5,043 nt of DNA from Clostridia bacterium. Its GTDB lineage: Bacteria > Bacillota > Clostridia > Oscillospirales > QAMX01. The notes under the pieces are model-generated. The model ran no database searches and had not been told where the DNA came from. It saw nothing but the letters and a program-made list of their open reading frames with translations. The position numbers and the translations under genes were made by a program. Positions 1-5,043 of the stretch are shown here, one piece after another; the stretch's first letter is position 1; each line of letters begins with the position of its first letter. The DNA lies in assembly GCA_017547975.1 (NCBI GenBank), contig JAFYNU010000131.1:1-5043 (forward strand), written 5' to 3'.

Positions 1-947
1 GGGGTAACGCTATACAGGAAGGCCATGAGCTTGTCCGGGTCGGTGCTCTTTTTCAGGTCGATGGTCAGCTTCAGACCGGTCTTATCCGATTCGTCACGGA
101 TGTCGTTGATCTCCTTGAGCTTGCCGGCCTTGAAGAGATCTACGATCTTATCCTTAATGGCCTCCACCGTGGTGGTATAGGGGATTTCGGTGACTTCAAT
201 CAGGCTCTGCTTCTTGTCATACTTCCACTTGGCACGAAGGCGGAAACTGCCTCGGCCGGTTTCATAAATTTCCGAAAGCGCATCCTTGTTGTAAATCAGG
301 TAACCGCCGGTGGGGAAATCGGGAGCCTTCAGGGTCTCCAGAAGGTCATGCTGGGGGTTTTTGATCAGGGCGATGGTGGTTTCGCAAAGCTCCCGCAGAT
401 TGAAGGAACAGATGTTACTGGCCATACTGACGGCAATGCCGGTATTGGGGGAGGTAAGAATGTGCGGAAAGGAGGTGGGCAACAGGGTAGGCTCCTTCAT
501 GGTGCCGTCGTAGTTGTCCACAAAATCCACCGTATCCTCGTCGATATCCCGGAAGAATTCGGCACAGATGGGATCCAGCTTGGCCTCGGTGTAACGGGAT
601 GCGGCGTAGGCCATGTAACGGGAATAGACCTTGCCAAAGTTGCCCTTGGAATCCACCAGGGGGTGCAGAAGCGATTCGTTCCCCCGGGCAAGACGTACCA
701 TGGTTTCGTAAATGGCGCCGTCCCCGTGGGGGTTGAGCTTCATGGTTTGGCCCACGATGTTGGCCGACTTGGTGCGGTTTCCATTGAGCAGGCCCATCTT
801 ATACATGGTATATAAAAGCTTGCGATGAGCGGGTTTGAGTCCGTCAATCTCCGGAATGGAGCGGGACACAATGACGCTCATGGCATAGGGCATGAAATTT
901 TCTTCCAGAACCGATGTAATTTTGGTATCCTGGGTGCGTTGTTCCAT
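1..947 (-). CDS. parC: Type IIA DNA topoisomerase subunit A (topoisomerase IV/gyrase A-like), 3' end cut by window
   Basis: This is the N-terminal 315 residues of the DNA-breaking subunit of a type IIA topoisomerase; the rest lies beyond the left edge. The subunit cleaves both strands through a tyrosine ester and passes a second duplex through the gap. Seen in the translation: an opening MEQRTQDTKI, then YAMSVIVSRSIPEIDGLKP (21-39) and AHRKLLYTMY, the winged-helix region with NPHGDGAIYE (72-81), GNFGKVYSR (102-110), and the RYTE motif with the expected catalytic Tyr119 after Arg118. The tower region follows. The start at 947 has AAGAAAGG 11 bases upstream (959-966). The gene follows the B subunit by 27 bases, so the two are probably cotranscribed and assemble as A2B2. 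Odd points: Gly77 replaces the usual Ser/Thr of the quinolone region, and the stretch before PHGD is one residue shorter than in typical GyrA. It resembles the second clostridial topoisomerase rather than housekeeping gyrase. The parC symbol is a best guess because the C-terminal domain that would separate gyrase from topoisomerase IV is missing. Confidence 0.93.
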   Translation of the reverse strand, partial: MEQRTQDTKITSVLEENFMPYAMSVIVSRSIPEIDGLKPAHRKLLYTMYKMGLLNGNRTKSANIVGQTMKLNPHGDGAIYETMVRLARGNESLLHPLVDSKGNFGKVYSRYMAYAASRYTEAKLDPICAEFFRDIDEDTVDFVDNYDGTMKEPTLLPTSFPHILTSPNTGIAVSMASNICSFNLRELCETTIALIKNPQHDLLETLKAPDFPTGGYLIYNKDALSEIYETGRGSFRLRAKWKYDKKQSLIEVTEIPYTTTVEAIKDKIVDLFKAGKLKEINDIRDESDKTGLKLTIDLKKSTDPDKLMAFLYSVT

Positions 948-974
948 GAGTTATTGTACCTTTCTTATAATCGC

Positions 975-3008
975 TTAGCTGATATCCGCCAGGTCGATGT
1001 ATTTGGAACCGTTTTCCGCAATGTAGTCCCGGCGCCCTGCCAGATTATCCCCCAGGAACAGATCAAAGGCATTGACCGTAATTTCCTTTCCTTCGGGGAT
1101 GACCCGGATCAGACGGCGGGTCTCGGGATTCATGGTGGTTTGCCACATCATTTCGGGCTCGTTTTCACCAAGACCCTTGGACCGCTGGATGGTGTACTTT
1201 TTCCCCTCCAGCTTTTTGAGGATTTCTGTTTTTTCGTCTTCATTGTAGGCAAAGAGGGATTGATCTTCCTTCTTTCCCCGCACCACGATCTCATAAAGAG
1301 GCGATTCTGCAATGTAAACGTAGCCCTTTTCAATCAGGGTGGGAAGCAGACGGTAAAGCATGGCGAGAATCAACGTACGGATGTGGTAACCGTCCTCGTC
1401 GGCATCGGTGCAGATGACGATCTTGTTCCAGCGGAGAAGATCCAGATCAAAGGAGGCCATATCCTTTTTGGTTTTGCCCTTGGCTTCCACTTCCACACCG
1501 CAGCCGATGACCTTCAAAAGGTCGGTAATGATCTCACTCTTGAAGATACGCTCGTATTCGGCGCTCATGCAGTTGAGGATCTTACCCCGTACCGGAATAA
1601 TAGCCTGGAATTCGGAGTCGCGCCCCTGCTTACAGGCACCCAATGCGGAGTCACCCTCCACGATGTAGAGTTCCCGGCGGGACACGTCCTTGGTGCGGCA
1701 GTCCACAAATTTTTCCACCCGATCGGCAAGACCGGAATCGGTGATGAGCTTCTTTTTGATGTTCAATCGGGTACGTTCGGCACTTTCACGGCTGCGCTTG
1801 TTCAAAAGAATTTGTTCGCAGATCCGGTCGGCCTCCACCCGGTTTTCGATGAAGTAGATTTCCAACTCGCTTTTGAAGAAGGCAGTCATGGCCTCCTGGA
1901 TGAAGCGGTTGGTGATGGCCTTCTTGGTTTGGTTTTCGTAGGAGGTTACCGCCGAGAAGGTGTTGGTGGTTAATACCAGACAGTCGGCCACATCCGGGAA
2001 GGTAAGCTTGGCTTCGTTTTTGGTGTACTTACCGGTTTGGCGCATGAACTGGTCGAATGCAGAAACAAAGGCAGACTTCACCGCCTTATCGGGGGCACCC
2101 CCGTGTTCCAGCCAGGAGGAGTTATGGAGGTATTCAATAAAGGGGGTCGTTTTGGTAAAGCAGAAGGCGGCGGTGAGCTTGACCTTGTATTCCGGCTTAT
2201 CCGCCCGGTCCCGGCCGCGGCGTTCCCCTTCGATATAGCGCACAGCGGTGATGGCATCGTTACCAGCAGCCAGGGTTACGTATTCTTCGATACCCTTTTC
2301 GTAATAGAATTCCTCTTCCGAGAAGACGCCCTCTTCGGTTTCATTCTTCAGGATAAAATGAATTCCCGCGTTGGCGGCCGCCTGACGGCGCAGGGTTTCC
2401 TGATAGAATTCCAGGGGAATATCAATATCGGTAAACACCTCGATATCCGGCTTCCAGCGGTGGGTGGTACCGGTACCGGGGGTTTTGGATTCCTCCTTGA
2501 TCATACCTTCCTTGCCCTTGATGGCGTTTTTCCCCTTCTTGAAGTGCAGGGTGTAGGTAAAACCATCGTAACGGCTGATAACGTCCATGTACTCAGAGGA
2601 ATACTGGGTGGCGCAGGAACCAAGACCGTTCAATCCCAAAGCATATTCGTAGTTATTGCCGTCCAAGGCATTGTATTTGCCGCCGGCATACAGTTCGCAA
2701 TACACCAGATCCCAGTTGTAACGCTTTTCGTTGGGGTTCCAGTCCACCGGCACACCGCGCCCCTGATCCTCCACCTGGATGGAGCGATCCAGGAACCGGG
2801 TTACGGTAATGACCTTTCCGTAACCTTCCCGGGCTTCGTCCACCGAGTTGGACAGGATTTCAAAAAAAGCGTGTTCACACCCTTCCAGGCCATCCGAACC
2901 GAAGATAACACCGGGGCGTTTGCGAACTCGGTCGGCTCCCTTCAGGGCGACAATACTTGAGTCACCATAGGAGGAATTATTTTTTGTACTTTCCTTTTTT
3001 GTGGCCAT
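975..3008 (-). CDS. parE: Type IIA DNA topoisomerase subunit B (topoisomerase IV/gyrase B-like ATPase)
   Basis: This is a complete 677-residue ATPase subunit of a type IIA topoisomerase, slightly longer than the roughly 640 usual in Gram-positives. ATP binding by the GHKL fold closes the protein clamp. Visible motifs: Glu50 and Asn54 in EILSNSVDEA (general base and Mg ligand by homology), Asp81 in DQGRGVP, YAGGKYN (107-113), the lid GLNGLGS (125-131), GTGTTHRWKPD (178-188), and the QTK-loop lysine in YENQTKK (357-363). The Toprim domain has EGDSA (451-455), DADEDG (535-540) and KGLGE (611-615), so all metal-binding acids are present. The C-terminus has TTMNPETRR and the GDN..GRRDYI element. 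The start at 3008 is preceded by AAAGGA (3017-3022) at 8 bases. Compared with housekeeping GyrB, PGMYIGS reads PGVIFGS and GLHGVG reads GLNGLG, which fits a divergent second clostridial enzyme. The A subunit lies 27 bases downstream. It could equally be annotated gyrB; the parE symbol is tentative, but the family assignment is secure. Confidence 0.95.
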   Translation of the reverse strand: MATKKESTKNNSSYGDSSIVALKGADRVRKRPGVIFGSDGLEGCEHAFFEILSNSVDEAREGYGKVITVTRFLDRSIQVEDQGRGVPVDWNPNEKRYNWDLVYCELYAGGKYNALDGNNYEYALGLNGLGSCATQYSSEYMDVISRYDGFTYTLHFKKGKNAIKGKEGMIKEESKTPGTGTTHRWKPDIEVFTDIDIPLEFYQETLRRQAAANAGIHFILKNETEEGVFSEEEFYYEKGIEEYVTLAAGNDAITAVRYIEGERRGRDRADKPEYKVKLTAAFCFTKTTPFIEYLHNSSWLEHGGAPDKAVKSAFVSAFDQFMRQTGKYTKNEAKLTFPDVADCLVLTTNTFSAVTSYENQTKKAITNRFIQEAMTAFFKSELEIYFIENRVEADRICEQILLNKRSRESAERTRLNIKKKLITDSGLADRVEKFVDCRTKDVSRRELYIVEGDSALGACKQGRDSEFQAIIPVRGKILNCMSAEYERIFKSEIITDLLKVIGCGVEVEAKGKTKKDMASFDLDLLRWNKIVICTDADEDGYHIRTLILAMLYRLLPTLIEKGYVYIAESPLYEIVVRGKKEDQSLFAYNEDEKTEILKKLEGKKYTIQRSKGLGENEPEMMWQTTMNPETRRLIRVIPEGKEITVNAFDLFLGDNLAGRRDYIAENGSKYIDLADIS

Positions 3009-3032
3009 TATGCCATTCCTTTCGTTCTTTGC

Positions 3033-4142
3033 TTATTCTGCGGTAGAGCCAAAAGCCTTCTTCACCGCTTCCAGGTAACCGTAACCGTAAAGGTTATCGG
3101 GCTGGAGGGAACTGGTTTCGGTCCATTCGTTCCAGGAATTGATGGTGACCAGGTTGCGGCCATGCTTTTCGGCAAATTCCCGGGCAAGTGTCAGTGCTTC
3201 GTAGAAGGCGTCGGGGGTATTGTTTTTCACAATACCCGGACGGAAGCTATGGAATCGGGGATTGTTGTCCCAACCGATGGATACGTGGGGGAAGTAGGGA
3301 ACCGAATACTCCTTTTCCAACCGTTCCCATTCACGGGTAACGTCGGCAAGAATTTCCACATACTCCCGGTCGGGGTTAGTGAAGTGGACGAACTGGTAGT
3401 GGGTCAGGCTGTCAAATCCCAGGGAGGTGACAAGCTCGTTGCTGGTTCGGATATTGCCGCCGTCCACGCCGGTGGGGAAGGATTGGTCACCGCTCCAATA
3501 AACCAGCTGGAAATGAAGTCCGGGAAGACCGGCTTCTTTGGCAATTTCCCGGGCTTCGTTCATGGCGTCCCGGGTGGCTTCCAGACTACCCAGGCCCTTG
3601 ATCAGGTTGCCCAGGTCGTAAATCATAAATACCGGCTTGTCATCCAGGCGGTAGTAGAGGGGGTGGGTAAAATATTTTTCGGTCAGGCGGCGCATCACCC
3701 GGATGAATTCGTCGTGATCCACATCTCCCCGCCATACTACGGTATCACCGGCTTCGGTGGAAGAAACTTCCTTGCTCCACAGGGCGGTAGCGTCATGATT
3801 GGCCCACATCAGGTAGAACTTCATGCGGTGGTTGTTGGGGGCCTTCAGGAAGCCTTCGTTCAGGCAACCCTCCAGGAAGGGTCTCCGATCGTACCAGTAC
3901 CAGTCGTAGATGAAGGTGTTGACACCATGGTCTGCGGCTGCGGCAATTTCCATGGACATGACGTAGGGGTCGGCTTCATTTACCGGGCCCCACACCGGAA
4001 GCCGGGGCTCCTGATGCCCTTCAAACTTGGGGGTCGCCGAAAGAACCGATTGCCATTCTCCCATGCCCTGGGGCCAGAAGATACGGGAGCGGGGGTCGTT
4101 ATGATAAGAGGGCCAGATATAGGCGGCAACATCCATAGTCAT
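3033..4142 (-). CDS. GH99-like / WbsX-domain carbohydrate-active protein, cytoplasmic
   Basis: This is a 369-residue protein of the glycoside hydrolase 99-like (WbsX) group, a (beta/alpha)8-type fold found in putative glycosidases and in polysaccharide or O-antigen loci. Supporting motifs, in order: AAYIWPSYHND (6-16), FWPQGMGEW (22-30), PKFEGHQEPRLP (38-49), GVNTFIYDWYWYD (73-85), LDDKPVFMIYD (166-176), GWDNNPRF (290-297) and the closing block NSWNEWTETSSLQPD (335-349) followed by YGYGYLEAVKKAF. In true GH99 enzymes the two catalytic glutamates lie in an NEWxE motif; Glu339 and Glu342 match that spacing, which favours catalytic competence. There is no signal peptide or membrane segment, so it should act in the cytoplasm, perhaps on imported oligosaccharides or a glycan intermediate; the substrate is unknown. 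The ATG at 4142 is preferred over the one at 4136 because AAAGGA lies 7 bases upstream of it. It is the first gene of the unit and ends 24 bases before the topoisomerase B gene, with no terminator between. Confidence 0.88.
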   Translation of the reverse strand: MTMDVAAYIWPSYHNDPRSRIFWPQGMGEWQSVLSATPKFEGHQEPRLPVWGPVNEADPYVMSMEIAAAADHGVNTFIYDWYWYDRRPFLEGCLNEGFLKAPNNHRMKFYLMWANHDATALWSKEVSSTEAGDTVVWRGDVDHDEFIRVMRRLTEKYFTHPLYYRLDDKPVFMIYDLGNLIKGLGSLEATRDAMNEAREIAKEAGLPGLHFQLVYWSGDQSFPTGVDGGNIRTSNELVTSLGFDSLTHYQFVHFTNPDREYVEILADVTREWERLEKEYSVPYFPHVSIGWDNNPRFHSFRPGIVKNNTPDAFYEALTLAREFAEKHGRNLVTINSWNEWTETSSLQPDNLYGYGYLEAVKKAFGSTAE

Positions 4143-4143
4143 A

Positions 4144-4159
4144 CAGGATTCCTTTCCTG
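4144..4159 (-). promoter_or_regulatory. Shine-Dalgarno hairpin of the GH99-like gene
   Basis: On the minus strand the bases just before the start codon read CAGGA-AAGGAA-TCCTG, a perfect 5-bp inverted repeat with a six-base loop, plus one possible G-U pair outside. The purine-rich ribosome binding site GGAAAGGA (4150-4157) sits in the loop and the 5' arm, and the start codon follows one base after the stem. Such a structure could expose the site as a loop or partly mask it. The site decides the start at 4142 (7-base spacing) over the ATG at 4136. The repeat is seen directly; a regulatory effect is inference and the stem is short. Confidence 0.45.
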
Positions 4160-4162
4160 CCG

Positions 4163-4191
4163 GGGGATGAGGGGCTTTCGCACCCTTCCCC
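4163..4191 (-). promoter_or_regulatory. GC-rich leader hairpin with GAAA tetraloop
   Basis: In the leader of the minus-strand unit the RNA can fold as GGGGA/UCCCC (5 bp), a two-base CA bulge, AGGG/CCCU (4 bp), a one-base U bulge and GC/GC closing a GAAA tetraloop. GNRA loops are typical of real RNA hairpins. It lies between the predicted transcription start (about 4222) and the Shine-Dalgarno hairpin. No U-run follows it, so it is not a standard intrinsic terminator. It does not match any riboswitch class I can recognise. It could stabilise the mRNA or take part in translational control. Confidence 0.45.
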
Positions 4192-4228
4192 GCAAAGCAA
4201 AACGGGTGAGTTTCAGATTATCCTTCAT

Positions 4229-4257
4229 ATCATATACGATTTTCGCTGTTTTGTCAA
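4229..4257 (-). promoter_or_regulatory. Sigma-A promoter of the GH99-like/topoisomerase unit
   Basis: On the minus strand TTGACA (4252-4257) is followed after exactly 17 bases by TATGAT (4229-4234): a perfect -35 box and a -10 box with one mismatch to TATAAT. Transcription should start near 4222, leaving a leader of about 80 nt before the GH99-like start codon. It is the only strong promoter seen upstream of the three minus-strand genes, and the short gaps downstream suggest that it serves the topoisomerase genes too, though an internal promoter inside the GH99-like gene cannot be excluded. Confidence 0.75.
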
Positions 4258-4310
4258 ATCTTTTGAGTAAACTTTGGGGTTTTCTCCGGAAGGTAGGTAA
4301 AGTTGCAATC

Positions 4311-4339
4311 TTGACGGAGGTATGAAACTGTGATACAAT
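4311..4339 (+). promoter_or_regulatory. Sigma-A promoter of the glycyl radical enzyme gene
   Basis: TTGACG (4311-4316) and TACAAT (4334-4339) are separated by 17 bases, each box one mismatch from consensus, and TG at 4331-4332 gives an extended -10 element (TGnTACAAT). Transcription should begin near 4346, giving a leader of only about 24 nt, enough for the ribosome binding site at 4358-4362 and little else. The promoter fires away from the minus-strand promoter; the two -35 boxes are 53 bases apart. Confidence 0.75.
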
Positions 4340-4357
4340 AAAACAAATTAAACGGTT

Positions 4358-4362
4358 GGAGG
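4358..4362 (+). promoter_or_regulatory. Ribosome binding site of the glycyl radical enzyme gene
   Basis: A GGAGG core lies 7 bases before the ATG at 4370. An in-frame TAG at 4364-4366, between this site and the ATG, rules out any start further upstream. This matters because the encoded protein has a shorter N-terminus than is usual for its family. Confidence 0.8.
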
Positions 4363-4369
4363 ATAGATT

Positions 4370-5043
4370 ATGAGCAAAAAGGGTTTTCTAAAGGGATTTT
4401 TTGAAGCTGAGGGAAGCATGCAGCTTCGCATTGCCAACGGACTTTTGAGCATGGCGAAAGAAATTCCGATTATCCTCGAAAAAGGTGAATATTTTCCTTC
4501 TGCTATGTCTCGGGAAGAGGCTGTGGGGTACACCTACGGTAACTCGCTTTTCTGTAACCCGCCTCAACTGACCGAGGAAGAATATACCCAAATTGCTCCT
4601 TTTCTTTCAGAAATCAAAATTAATGAGTCCTGGACTCAGGTGGAACGGGATGCGACCGAAAACAAACTCTGCTGGGGTGGCAGCTGGGTGGGCCATTCGA
4701 ACCCGGATTACAGCATTCTCTTTCACCTCGGTACCGACGGTATACGGCGGCGAAATGCCATCTATGCGACCCTGAATGTGGGGAAGGAGGAGTTTTACCA
4801 GGCTCTTTCTCTGACTCTGGATGCGCTGGACGTGTTGGGAGACCGCATGGGAGCGGTTGCCAAAGCCCGCATGGAAGAAAGCCAGGGGGCAGAAAAGGCG
4901 CTTTATGCCCGCATGGCGGAAGCTTTTGAACAAATTCCCAGAAATCCTGCCCGTAACCTTTACGAAGCTCTTTTGGACTTTTGGCTCTACTTCACCTTTG
5001 ACGGAGTGGATTCTCCGGGTCGCTTCGACCAGTATATGTACCC
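4370..5043 (+). CDS. Glycyl radical enzyme, pyruvate formate-lyase-like family, N-terminal part (right end cut)
   Basis: This is the first 224 residues of an open frame that runs off the right edge. It matches the N-terminal half of pyruvate formate-lyase-like glycyl radical enzymes, which use an oxygen-sensitive backbone glycyl radical and a cysteine thiyl for lyase, dehydratase or decarboxylase chemistry. Supporting segments: GHSNPDYSILFHLGTDGI (108-125), like the family's GH..PdY...L..Gl.GI; an acidic/Ala-rich helix (165-187); and IPRNPARNLYEALLDFW (189-205) followed by SPGRFDQYMYP (215-225), a strong family signature. The catalytic Cys-x-Glu and the C-terminal RVxGY glycine loop lie beyond the window, so activity and substrate cannot be judged. 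In better-known members the GRxDQ motif comes roughly 50-100 residues later, so the N-terminal region here is short; the start is secure (GGAGG at 7 bases, in-frame stop just upstream). The usual partner, a radical SAM activase, is not in view. It has its own promoter, divergent from the GH99-like unit. Confidence 0.82.
   Translation, partial: MSKKGFLKGFFEAEGSMQLRIANGLLSMAKEIPIILEKGEYFPSAMSREEAVGYTYGNSLFCNPPQLTEEEYTQIAPFLSEIKINESWTQVERDATENKLCWGGSWVGHSNPDYSILFHLGTDGIRRRNAIYATLNVGKEEFYQALSLTLDALDVLGDRMGAVAKARMEESQGAEKALYARMAEAFEQIPRNPARNLYEALLDFWLYFTFDGVDSPGRFDQYMY

Noticed and set aside
825..1973. Long open frame on the plus strand (382 codons) antisense to the topoisomerase B gene
   Set aside because: It lies inside a clearly conserved gene, starts in the end of the A subunit, and its translation has no recognisable domain. 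It is explained by codon bias of the opposite strand.
2037..2960. Plus-strand open frame of 307 codons
   Set aside because: It is a shadow of the ATPase-domain coding sequence on the minus strand. It lacks a convincing ribosome binding site and any recognisable motif.
4163..4191. GC-rich hairpin read as an intrinsic terminator
   Set aside because: No U-run follows the stem on either strand, and it lies in a leader just upstream of a gene with a strong ribosome binding site.
3162..4325. Long open frame on the plus strand (387 codons) antisense to the GH99-like gene
   Set aside because: The opposite strand carries a full set of GH99-like motifs with a good start site, promoter and ribosome binding site. 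The antisense product resembles no family and its frame runs through the divergent promoter region.
4322..4333. Tiny ATG-AAA-CTG-TGA frame preceded by GGAGG at 4317-4320/4321
   Set aside because: The spacing between GGAGG and ATG is too short, and it sits between the -35 and -10 boxes of the plus-strand promoter, so it would not be transcribed from it.
4607..4933. Minus-strand open frame of 108 codons inside the glycyl radical enzyme gene
   Set aside because: It overlaps the region with clear glycyl radical enzyme motifs on the plus strand and has no family resemblance of its own.

Overview
The window looks like chromosomal DNA from an anaerobic member of the Clostridia, most likely Oscillospiraceae/Ruminococcaceae from a gut-type habitat. 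This is inferred from three things. The type IIA topoisomerase pair has the sequence flavour of the second, divergent clostridial enzyme (for example the RPGVIFGS and GKVYSRYMAYAASRYTE segments). There is a glycyl radical enzyme, a family that works under anaerobic conditions. The ribosome binding sites are strong AAAGGA/GGAGG types with near-consensus sigma-A promoters. No species can be named from this.

Layout: there are four genes in two divergent units. On the minus strand, reading from about 4222 down to 1, lie a cytoplasmic GH99-like/WbsX-type carbohydrate-active protein (3033-4142), a topoisomerase B subunit (975-3008) and the 5' part of the matching A subunit (1-947, cut by the window edge). 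The gaps are only 24 and 27 bases and no terminator is visible in them, so one transcript is likely. On the plus strand a glycyl radical enzyme gene begins at 4370 and runs off the right end.

The 227-base region 4143-4369 is the only sizeable non-coding stretch. It carries two back-to-back promoters: TTGACA-17-TATGAT for the minus unit, and TTGACG-17-TACAAT with an extended -10 for the plus unit. The roughly 80-nt leader of the minus unit can fold into a GAAA-capped GC-rich hairpin and a small hairpin that holds the Shine-Dalgarno sequence.

How the genes work together: the A and B topoisomerase subunits should form one heterotetrameric ATP-dependent topoisomerase. The GH99-like protein has no obvious link to DNA topology; it may simply share the promoter. 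The glycyl radical enzyme is probably metabolic, with its substrate and activase unseen. I see no mobile element, CRISPR array, tRNA, rRNA or phage gene, and no clear new defence system. The points most worth a second look are the short N-terminus of the glycyl radical enzyme, the leader structures, the sugar-enzyme/topoisomerase transcript, and the glycine at the quinolone-contact position of the A subunit.
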